DNA from: Paragonimus skrjabini miyazakii
Taxonomy: Eukaryota; Platyhelminthes; Trematoda; Plagiorchiida; Troglotrematidae
Direction of reading: 5' to 3'
Assembly: GCA_014338405.1 (NCBI GenBank)
Contig: JTDE01021428.1
Coordinates: forward strand, 20,668-84,667
DNA: 64,000 nt
Shown here: piece after piece, positions 26,942 through 38,900 of the stretch
How the letters are laid out: the number at the start of each line of letters is the position of its first letter
Position numbering within the stretch: the first letter of the stretch is position 1
Made by a program: the position numbers and the translations under genes
Notes under the pieces: generated by a model
Database searches by the model: none
What the model saw: the letters and a program-made list of their open reading frames with translations, nothing else
What the model was told of the DNA's origin: nothing

Positions 26942-29900
26942 TTGCTGCTGTTGAAGTTGCTGAGCGTGTGCATGTTGGCGATCTTTATCTGTAAGCAAAA
27001 CCAAAAAAGCGTTATTACCAAACTGAGAGTGATTATCATGCTGTGTGTGGGTGTGGAATTACATGTTTAGCGTTTTCAGGCTACTACACTGATACACAAC
27101 ACAAAAGCACACAGATAGCAAGCAACACAGTGGAAAAATGTGCAAGCAACACTCGGCAACATTGTATTAGAAAGTCACAAAACGTTTGACTGGTGTAACA
27201 CTGTGTGGTCATCCTAGTTTTACCTACAACGCACAGCCACGTTTAGTTTTGCCTCAATTTGATTACGAGGTCTAGTATAACAGTGATTAGTTCAAGTATT
27301 ACTCAAATGCATTTAATGGCTCACGTGAGTTAGAAGCGCGACACGTCAGACCGTAAGCAGCACTTACAAGAAAAGTGAAAGAATGAACAAACGTATTGCC
27401 AAGTCGTTTGATAATTACCGGTTAAACTCACATCTCTGTCGTCAACACAAGCTGAACAGTGAAGTATTAAGCCTTTTATGTCTTCTTAAATGCAACAGCC
27501 TTAGATCCGACTTGAAGACGAGGTGTTACACAAGTAATTGAGGGATAACTGTACGAAAAACCGACGTTTGTAGACAAAAAGATTAAAAGAAAAGGTCACG
27601 TAACTGAGTGCGATCGGTTTACACAAAATAGCATGATAAAGTACAGGGATAAACTACGTCTAGTGTGGGGGTGTCCTAAAGGTGACTGGTTTAACTGTTG
27701 CACACCTGATGACTTGTATTTGTCCGTAATATTCAACTTTGTGGAACACAAATCCCAATTCTGGTGCAGTTGTTATGTACCGCATGTTGATTAAGTTTCC
27801 TGCCCAGCTCCAGATTGAGGAGAACTTTGATTCGTGTTGGATGATGACCTGGTAAAACGCCGACACACAGTTGCTTGCAACATTTTCCCTGTCCGACGAG
27901 ATAAATGTCTTTAACAGTCACGTCAACTAACTCTTTGGGTGACAAAAATGCCGATTCCTCGTTGCCCAGTGCAGGTTTACATTTGAAGAAAATCACACAA
28001 AAACAACATCAGATAATTACAACCGTCAAAGTGTTGCTGACACATGCATTTAGTGTGGTTCCCATGCTGTCTGCCTTACTGTTTGGTGCATGCCACTCAC
28101 TCTTCATCCATACATCACCTGAATCGCAGTCATCCTTATACGACAAGAAGGAACCAGCTATTTCGGATGCACTGTCTTTCAGATTGACTTCATCGGATAA
28201 AGGACTTGCTGTATTCGAGATGGGGTATTCATGATGTATTTCACTCCGGTAGGTACCGTTGATGATGGCCAGTTCCATGAGTTGACGCCTTTTTAACACA
28301 TCTTCACCGTTTGGCTGTAAACATGTTAAAAACTTTATCTTGTTGAAGATAAGCGGTATAGGGTCTGAGATAACAAAATACATTTCCTTGGGCTTTCCTA
28401 TTATGTGGTTTTGTGTATAGTTTATAACCGCGTATAGCTTTAGAGCTTTTGTAGAAGGTCGAAACCCACAGGCAACATATCATAGTCATTTAGTAGTATT
28501 TAACAGTGAGCATATTCAAACAAACAACAATAAGTAAGGTGAATTCCCCAAGATAATGAAGTAACCGTGACTCTACTGCCCTGTTGTTCACCATGCATAA
28601 CTCGAAACTTGACCTTCACGCGCAGGATGACACCGTGACACCAGAACTAAAGAAGAACAAGAAAAAATCGGCCAAGAGAATGTCCGGATACGTATTACTT
28701 TTCTGGCACTTAGATTTTGCCTGACTATCCACTGAATGTTAATGAACCGGTGCTGATCAAAATCTGGTGTAAATTATGCCTAAATAATTATTGATCATTC
28801 AGCGAATTCATTCCTCTTGCCTATTACCTAGTTTCATTCAATAATCACATCTTGTAGCACTGACCCTGTTTTGTTAATGGACCGTTTCTGATTTGATAAC
28901 ATTTGCTTTGGGTTAGTTGATGCACATCTCAGTTATCGATCAATAGCTTTACGTTTCATTATTGGTCACAGTTCATTACCAATTGGAATAGCTCATCAAT
29001 GTTTTGACCGCTATCCCAGCGATCCTTCAAATGTGACCCTATTCCATTAAAATAATGTGATCACTTACCTGATACTATGATTGAACCTAATCCTGAACCC
29101 TTGAAGAGGCTTTCATTAAAACACTCATTGGTTATCTACCCTAAATGGAATAACTTGATAAATATCGATAACATGGAGTTTATTTGGGGCTAATCGAAAA
29201 TGGTTATTGATTTGTTATTACCATTGGTGACAGTTAGAACCACCTTACTCAATATGACGAGACGGCATACAATTTAGAAATGATGTTATGAATGCAAATA
29301 CAAAAAGTTCGCGAGCACAAAGGGACATCTGAGTTGAATAAGTGGCTGTTAATTTGAACACACCCAAAACATTGTTGCTATTGCTATTGCTGCTGAAAAA
29401 GTGCACACAAACAGCACCTTCTCATAGGCAGAAGCACGCCAGATGGCAGTGTTTATGAATAAATGGGTTGGAAGCCGCAAAAGCCGATCAGTAGGCGCAG
29501 ACACAGGCTCACACACACACACGCGCACACACAGTCACGCAGCGATGTGACAAAAGCATACCATTGAGCACAGCAAGTTCCATCAGCTGCAGTTGTTTAA
29601 GTCTGTCTTCATTCTCCGGCTGCTCATCCGATCCGCATAAGGCGGGGAAAGTGAAGCGCGTTGTGACGGTGCGGTGTAGTTGTGTTGTGTTGTGTTGTGT
29701 CAGTTGCGGTGTGTGAGAACATGAATTGGAAGATGTGTTGGATGAGTGAGTGAGCGGTTTGTGCCAAGGGCAAACATATTGCGGATTAGCAAGTGGAAGG
29801 AAGAGACGCCGATGAATAGGAGATTTTGAAAACAGGGATAACAAGAGATGAGATTTGTGAAAGCGCGCGGGTTTTTAAGACAGGCAAATCACAAAGAATC

Positions 29901-32900
29901 AAGCAAACAAACGAACGAAATGGAATACAACCAAGTTCTAAATTATTACAAAAATGTCACAATGACTGTTTTGACAAAGTGTAAATCAAAGTATTATATG
30001 GACACATGATTGAGAACAGTAAGGCTATTGGTTACGTCAAAACGGGGTTTGTTAGCACTACTCATCGAAGAACACTGTGTGAATGAATGGGTCAGAACGA
30101 TACCATTATATCCTTGTATGTTAATTTGAGTTCAGTTAACGAAGACTATGGAATGGTTAGATTACTCTACCATAGTCTGATGTAAAAAAATATTCGTAAT
30201 ATATAAGACAAACAAATACTGGTGTAATAAAGTTTAAACAAAAGGAAGTTTGTTAAACTTGATGGTATGCTTTCCACACGTTTTTAAATTTATCTTCAAA
30301 GTGGACCAACCGAAGGGCTGAGTTAAATGCAAAGGTTGTCTGTGGCGTTCACGTTGATATGATCCAACTCCGTGAATTCTGTTGATATTCTTTAACTTCT
30401 CAACGTGTGTTTATATTCTGTTTTTCAACTGCCCAACTTAGTTCATTTTACAGTGGAGAGTTTGTACAGTTATGAACATGAAATCGTGTAACATTCTACC
30501 ATTTACTTTCAATAGACAATTTACTGATTATATATGAGAACGCCATGTATTTGGAGCATTGATCCTGACATTTATAAACTGCCCACGATAGGAATAATAT
30601 GCCAACCAAACAAGCTCGTTTCGGTTCTGGAAAAGGCTAACAAAACCTATTCAACGATTCACACATCTCTTCTCGTTCCTGCCCTTCCAGTGTTGATTCG
30701 TCCCAACAGATAGACAGACGAGAAGAAGAACAAAAAGTAGCACAGTGTGCGTAGGGATTGTGTTTCAATCCCTGGCTAATCAAACAGGCCCTCCTATCTG
30801 AAATCTACCCGCCTTGTCAGCCTGTTAACTGGTGCACGTGTTTTGTCGGACAGTCTATGAACAATGATTTGGCGAGCTTTAGTGGAACGGAATGTTTTCT
30901 AAAAACAGTTCCTAGCACAGGCACCCATGCCCCATCCCAAGAATCGCCAATCATTGCTGATTTTTGCACTGTTTGTTTCCGATCAGCCGAATGAATACAA
31001 ACTTGTCAGTTAGCACAATAGCTGTGTACCTTTAGAATTCCCTCTTAACACTAAACTGTAACTCAGTAGTTCTTTTGGCTATTTCAGTGTACTGAACAAG
31101 GTGTGTAGTGTCCCCCAACAGGTGCAGATCACTTAGCCCACCCATGTATAGTTGATAAACAAATGTCATGTCAGTGTCCATACGTCTTTCATCTTCCAAG
31201 TATGCGTCAGTGATACCTACTTGTGGACTCGTGTTCACACTACCGACACGTAGACAAGAGAAGAACGGGACAATTTAGTGAGTAGGCCCAATAAAACTCC
31301 TGAATAGATTTGGCCTACATACATACACTCTTGCATTAGCCTCTGCGACTAAACTGACATAAAATGTATCCCTCAATCTTGTACTTTATAGCTTCTACTA
31401 GGTTGAGAGAAGGCGTCTGGCAACAGCCAAGAGCTCGGTGTATCGGTCCGCCCACAAAGTCTAGTTGACAATGGCACACCGACATGTGTGTATTCGTGCA
31501 CACGTACATATCACCTTATCCCTTGAAAAAGAAACACCTTCTGGGAGAAAGCATAAGTGTTTCCTCTAAGGCGATACAACACTTACTCCCACGGAATCCG
31601 ATCGATGTTGGTATGACATAGAGAGTGGGAAAACTATACTTCGTTAAAACCATCAAGGAAGACATTCACTTACGATCAGTACTCACGTATAGCCGAGACT
31701 GTCTAAACTACCTCCGGATATTACGCACCTTTTAAAATGTAGCATGCTATCAAACGACTCTCCATTGAAGGGTATTATGAGGATTAATCAGCCGTCATAC
31801 GATAACTAATGTTCACAAGTTGAAGTAAACAACAACAATATTCGCAAGCGGTTTCTACTCAAATCAGAGATTTCGACCTGTGTCGGAAAGCCTAATCGTC
31901 GGGTCATCGATTGGATTTAACCGACAGAAACTGTATCCTCTCGAGATGAGCGGGTAACCCGATCATTAGTCACAAGCAAAAATGGTTGAGTGTACACATA
32001 TGATAATTCGGTCGTGCCTAATGTGAGGTCAATGGCGCAGTGGTCAACACGGTTGTCTCACAAAAGCGTGACCGGAGTCCTATTCCCGGCAGTGACAAGG
32101 ATATGCACTAGTGACGAGCTCATATGAGAGCGAAACTCCACTCTAATGCTTCTTTTCGAAACAGACTAGTTGGAAAATCTAGAGGAATGCGACAGCTGTG
32201 AACAGTTTTGGGTAACGTACAACCTGAAGTGAACCAAATCTCCGACTACTCATCAGTAGTATAGCAAAAGTACTAGTCGGCATATGTTGCTTTGCAATAA
32301 CACGGTTAGATATCTGCTCAGATCTGATCAAGATCCAGAAATTCTCATATGGCAAAACGCGTTTTTTAGAGTTCAGAAACAAGTGGAACAATATGAGGAA
32401 AAATATTGTCCAGTCGAAACGGAGAGAAGACTTATATCGCGAGATGTTAACATTTCGACTTAATCTCATCATTTCGCCAACGTAAAACCGGGAAATTTTA
32501 TACAAGGTGCGCATAGCAAAAACAGTTGAACGAATCAACCACATAGTTCTGATCTTTCATGCGCTAATAGTACAATCAATTCCACGGCAAGGAATTTGAA
32601 TGCGTCAGCACCTTTTGTGTATACAAAATTTACTGGTTTTACGTTGGCGACTGATGAGAGTGAATTAAAATGTTAACATCTCAAGATACATGTCTCCTCT
32701 TTGTTTTGACGAGAAAGACTGTGTCTTACGGAACATTATTCATGTTGACTACCATGAAGATTTGTAAGTTATCTTCTTTCTTTTTTGTTCTCCCGCAGAA
32801 GAGATGTTTGCCTACACTATAACTGTGTTACATTTACCCATAGTTCCAAGTGCTTAGATTCCTCATTAGTCTGTGTTATCCTATGTTTATTAACGTTTGC

Positions 32901-35900
32901 AAGAGGTCATGTCTACAGAGCATCGTTGATGCATCGAAACTGCTAGTTTGACTTATTTTTGTTCGAGGGACAACTTAAGAGTTGATCAAGCCTTGGGCTA
33001 ATTTTCCGTATTAAACGTAAGTCAAGTTGAGCATGCCTGAGCAACACGTAGAGGCTCCATAAGGACCTAATTTTACATAGATACTAATGATCCAGCCTAA
33101 TTATAGTATACTGGGTTTAAGTCAGCAAGACTGTACTGTTTCATCTTGGTGGGATGAGTGGGCTATTGAGTCTGAGGGATCAGGCTATATTATCAACTAG
33201 TACAAAAAACACAATTTACATTATGTTACTGAATCGTTGATGAAGGTGATATTTAAGTGCTGTCAAACAGTAATGTGTTTGCTTGACATAATGTGAAAAC
33301 CATTCACAGTAGATCACGGTAATGTGGTTGAGCTTTTAAATATGATGACTTTGTCTCTCCCACACGGGAACATTGTGACTGTGACAGGGAAACGTATTAC
33401 TGACGGGGTTAGATAAACGAGAAATTTAAACCTAGCGCGTATTTTTAAGGTGGCTTGGCTGCAAATTCTGATTCAGCAGGAAGACTGAGATCAACTGTGA
33501 GTTTATAGTGTTTGAGTTCACAAACATAAAGAAACGATTGCCTAATGCACACGCCTGGCAAATATCAGCATAGAACAAAAGCTTGAGTGAAATCGAAAAT
33601 TCCCTTAGGCATGTTTGTTTTGAGATCAACGTCCAGGTTGCTACAGCAAATGAACCGAGAACTCAAATATTTGCCAACTCTTCAAGTGAAACAAAACAAT
33701 GATAATATGGTCTGAAGAATTCCCTCATTTCCGAGATTGGCTTTGTAAAACAATACACAAGTTTGCATGAAAACTGTTAACAAGCCTAATGTGATGCTGA
33801 TCTGAAACCTTACGATTCAAGTCTAGTAATACCATAAATTGGCTGAAATTGAGAACGATTTGCGAGAAATCAATGATAAAGTTTACTAGAATCTATTCAA
33901 CACTAATTCTCGATTTTACTCAACCGAATGAGTCACATAAGTTTTGGAATGTTTTGATAATAGCGTCTATAAACAACCTATTGACTTAATAGGAATGAGC
34001 CATATTTTAACAGTATTGATGACACGGTGAAAATTAACGCTGATGTTTATTGATTCCGGACAAGTTAGTCATGAAGCCATTTATTTCTGAAAACAGAGTT
34101 GGTGTCTAAATCCTAGGCACATTAGAAAGATAATTTGATAATCTGAGTGATCAACCCATTCACCTTCTAATTCAAGTCCGTTAGAGTGAACTAAAACTTG
34201 TCTTTAATCACCAGAGGTGTCGTAGCTTGCAGTATCTCATTGCCAGGGATATGGGTAGTTTTGTATCGGGGGATATTTCGTTTCGGAGGCTTTCATTATC
34301 TTTCAGTTCCATAGTCAACCAGATGGCCGAACCGACTATATTTGGGTATTTCCAAGAAAGATTTGATTCCATCTGACTATGAAAAGAACAACGCATTTAG
34401 TTTCTGCACACCTGAAACGCTGGTATCCAGATGAACAGACAAATGGTTGCGTATGTAAGAAACACACGTATTACTTAACAGATTTACAGTAAAGATACCA
34501 AAGTCATTGCGTGCCACGTGATCACTTCAAAATCACTTTGATTAATAGATTATGGTTTGGGATTTCACAATCTAGGCACTGGATACACTTCATGCGGTAA
34601 TTCCAAAAGCTTTTCACCTCAGTGGACGAGCATTTAAAACAGTGCAATAGTGCACCTAGCTAGCTGCAGAGGATGTGTAAATCACGAGGATAAAACTAGC
34701 TATAACTTGAACCAGCAGTTGAAACAATTCAGCTACTTCGCGGCCAGTCTTGGAGGACTTCTAGCTGATTTCCATGGTGCATTTGATGAGTCAGACGACT
34801 AAACAGTCGTTGTCGTGTGCTGAAAGTTGTGCTGTCCCAACCTCCCTTCAAACTGGTAGGTCTTAGAACAAACTTAGCTGGTTGGTTGTATCAACTCTAA
34901 ATTTGTCTTCACGCTCACACACATCCTTTCTACTGGAAGCATGAAGTTCAGTGTATCGTGACTTTTGGTCTTATACTGAGGTTAGTGTGTAGATCCACGT
35001 CCTACCTTTCGCAAATATCTTAAACTTCATCCGGTCTGTAGAAGATTTTGAATCCAAGGTGAAGCATTATCCACACACACAAATTATCGATTGTTCACAA
35101 GTTGTTCTTAACGGATATGTTCTTAATCAATCCCTAACACACTGCAACAATACGAATGAACAACAGCAAAATGGCTACCATAAAAATGTCTAGCAACTTC
35201 TCAGTTGATAAATCAAAAGCGATTTCTTCAATACAATCTAACGAACAACGTGAGTCATGTTTATGAAAACACATCATGGACATTTTTTATGTGCGTAACT
35301 GATGATAAACCTTAACGAAAAATCTGCTTCTAAATCTAGTTCTACAATTACTCATAAAGAACGAAGGCAAATCTACAGCTTCTCTTTCGTATACCTATGA
35401 CCGTAGCATATACTGTTTTCAAGATTATTCATTGATCAGCTATGCAGTAGTTAGTAGAAACGGTATTTTTACTAAGTCTAGCAAAACACTGCCAATTCTA
35501 TGCGAAATTTAAGATAATACGTAGTGCAGTCACTAAAGTGCTTATTAAGAAATAAGTAGATTGCTAAACCTTTTGAAATGTTTCACATAAAACTCACCGT
35601 AGGTGATCAATAAAGCTAAAAACTTAGCAAACAGTTCGTAAAAATATTTCTGTTAACAAAGTAGAGTTCACAGGCTTTTAGCTATGTAAGATTAATACCT
35701 ACTATGCCACGAATACACTTGGTAGTTATCGCCCAGAAACTCCACGTGTGCATAAATTTAGCGTTACATTTAAAATACTTTACTTTGAACCAGCTAACAT
35801 TGGGCATTCGTAACTATAGCAACCCTTTGGTTTAGTGATCACTTTGTACACATATCACTGAATCGACTTCTATGCATTTATACCGGTGTGGAGACACAAC

Positions 35901-38900
35901 GAAGTCTAAACGGTTGTCCACAGCCTCAATGGTGATTACAAGGACCAAGAGTTTTGAAGAGCTCGGTTCCAATCTTTCTGAGACCGCAGTGGAGGTTTGT
36001 TTGTCATCAAGTCAACCACAAATTAATGAATATTTTCAATTTGTGAGAACAGGAAATGGAACTTCCAAAAAAGCAATAATATAANNNNNNNNNNNNNNNN
36101 NNNNNNNNNNNNNNNNNNNNNNNNNNNNNNNNNNNNNNNNNNNNNNNNNNNNNNNNNNNNNNNNNNNNNNNNNNNNNNNNNNNNAAGGAACATGTGAAAA
36201 TATGGCTCTCATTTTAGGGAGTCATGTTGAAAGTTAGTATGGGAATGTTTTAGAGCTCTATTTTACGATGATCCACACAATCCTCAAACTTTCTAGTTGA
36301 CACCGTTTTATATGACTATCTCTTGATATTCAACAAGATCCATGTGAACCGCAAACACGTTCGGGCATGTGCATCTTAGTAATATGAAGAATAAAAGTAT
36401 ATTTTTCTAAATTAAAACCAATTAAATTATTCCACTCTGAAATCGATTAGGGATGAAGTGAGAGAAAAACAAGTCATGCATTAAATGTGAAATAGGCCTC
36501 GCTATTTATTCATTGTCAAAGCCATACATACCTCCGAACGCATTGAGTTTCCTATCAAGAACGTAATTTTTTGATGGCGACAGTGAACACCATTAGCGGT
36601 TTCATTTACACAAAGTTTGCAGTCACTTAGTTTCATTGAACATTATACGATTCGGGTGTCTCACTTGTCCCTTGGTGAGATTGGGACTTAAAACCTCGTT
36701 CTCGCTGAACAAGATAACACTTTCTCCTCTGGGCTCACTTTGGACATCAGTAGCTCATCATATTGCATAAACATTCAGACATAATCGGTTGTGTTTTGTA
36801 CCGAGTTTGTCAAAACGTCCCAAAAATATGGTGGTGTCAGTTAACTTCTGGAGACAGTACAGTGTCATGAATTATGCTTTATGTAAATGAATTTTCTATT
36901 AACCGTTCATTAATCCACTTACCTCGGTAATCTGCTGCGATTATTGATGTTTATCGTGACATATTTTATAGTTGTTGAGTTAATTTCATGACTACCTTTT
37001 ATGTTCGCACACATTCATAAAACAATAATGACCGCCTGTCAAAATTGGAACCGGATAGAGGCTCACGGACGGCATTACAATGTTAAATTTACTGTTTACT
37101 ACTTCGTCTACAAAAATGAACTCTTGAAAGCCACAAAAAGACATCAAAACTGTTGGTAACGCCTATTGTTCCCAGTACTTTCCTACTTAGAAAACCTTCC
37201 GTCGGGTTAAATCACTCGTGTATTTAAGGCAGGGTATCAACGTAGTTTTTGTGCTGGATACATGGCGTCTACGTCTTGCTCACATGCAAGACTACGTAGA
37301 TCACGCACGTTTGGAGGATCTCCGTTTCGCTGTCACTCATCAACATTAATCCTTGTATACTTTCTGTAAGAGTTGTACCCTTTTAGATGCACCATTCGAA
37401 CTCGTTATCGATATAAATATTACTTCAACCAAAGTAGAAATATTCTATAGTTCTTACAAGATTGCTTTTAAAAATGTCAATTGTATCAAGAAGAAATACG
37501 GTGACTGTTCCATCAGCACTTGCATGTATTCTACTTGGAACATTCTGTGTCTGAAACTTAATAATTTTTTTGCCATGGATCTTCAGTTTAGTAAAGATTG
37601 CCACTACTGATCAACCATACTTAGTCAGAAACTCATATTTAGATGGTTAGGTCATGTAATAAGGAAGCCAGCCAGTTGTTCGCCACATCGAGCACTATTT
37701 GCCGACGCTGCGGCCGGCTGGCTCAAGGTGAGATGTGGGCAGATGATGACGTAGACAAATGAAATCGTTTACGAAGGGGGTGGTCACTGTAGATCGGGTT
37801 CGTCTCCCGGACTGGGGCCCTCGTGACTCACAAAGTCGGTGGCTGGAGACGTTGGGCAACATGGCGACTAATCAAGATTAGTGGCGTGAATGTTGTCGTT
37901 GTTTGGTCGAGTTATCTGTGAAGTGAGTGCACCTAGTGACACGGAGCAGTGAAAGCCGTAAGGAAGCTGTCTTGCTGATGATGTCTTACTTTCACTTACA
38001 GCTCGGTTGTTTGTTTGCAAAGTGTAGTCGCCTTGATATAGGTTTTTTTTCTACCTTCGTGGTTATGTGGCAGTTAAGTATCAGTGTGAACCATTGATTT
38101 ATTGTTGTCTATGATGAAGAGGCGCAGGAGGAGGGTGAGAAACTCAGGTCTTTTGTTTCTTGAGAGAATGGGAAATTTTATCTAAGTATAAAGCTAAAGT
38201 CACACGTATTTCTTGTGCAACTTTATGGTTTATCTAACACATCGAAGAGTTAAGTATAACACCGGTAGATTATAAATAGTTACAAGGGTGAATTGTTTCA
38301 TAAGTTAGGTTTAATCTTTTCAGAATACAAAGTCAAACGGATAATTAGCTAAACTACCGTTCAGGTTGTATAATCGAGGTCTCAGCATGTGTGTTACTAA
38401 ACAGAGACCCACCATGGTCAAAACAACTGTCCATCTTTTCGCTGCTGGTTATTAGAACCAAATGTTTTTAAGTTGTTTGATCTGTTGATTCGCGTAAAAC
38501 ACGTTTTTTATTGCTTAGTTTTAACCATAACTTCGTTTAATCGATAAAAAAGGACTACTGTATTGATTCACGTTCTACAAATGATTATTTTTGCCTGTAT
38601 TACACGACCTGTTTCTTAGAAAACGAAAACTTTTGCAAATTCGAGTACCTAATGTTACAAATAATTTTAAGGAGACAAAATGTCACGTTTAACGTTATCT
38701 TCGATGTGTTCGTCGTGCATCTTCGTGAACAAGTTTTTCTCATCAAACAAATAGAATTGTATCGTTTTACAAATCGCATACTACAAATCGTTTGAATTGT
38801 TAGTCATTGTTCAAAAAACGCACTAAGAATTCAATAGCGAGTAAATAATAATGGGTAAGCTATATTTTTTCAGACCAGTCTAACCACTACTCACACGTGA

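Noticed and set aside
26482..26988. CELF/Bruno gene based on KDRQHAHAQQL and poly-Gln
   Set aside because: No RRM1, RRM2 or RRM3 coding sequence is visible on the minus strand, while QKI exons 5a and 5b splice into this exon in frame. Kept only as an alternative.
29061..29130. Possible extra exon ending at a CAG|GTAAGT donor
   Set aside because: The only nearby AG acceptor is followed at once by an in-frame TAG in the open frame, and the peptide has no similarity to STAR proteins.
34208..34396. Minus-strand frame ending in LRHLW, resembling RTE elements
   Set aside because: Spacing to the NEIS piece is wrong and no other RTE motif flanks it.
34774..34815. Hammerhead-ribozyme-like stretch TTGATGAGTC...GACTAAAC
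   Set aside because: The CTGATGA core begins with T and the GAAA box reads TAAA, losing a catalytic G; stem I and III pairing is not evident. Schistosomes do have hammerhead SINEs, but this one does not qualify.
37790..37830. GGGTTCGTCTCCCGG, resembling a tRNA T-arm
   Set aside because: It lies within the RTE coding remnant and lacks the other tRNA arms.
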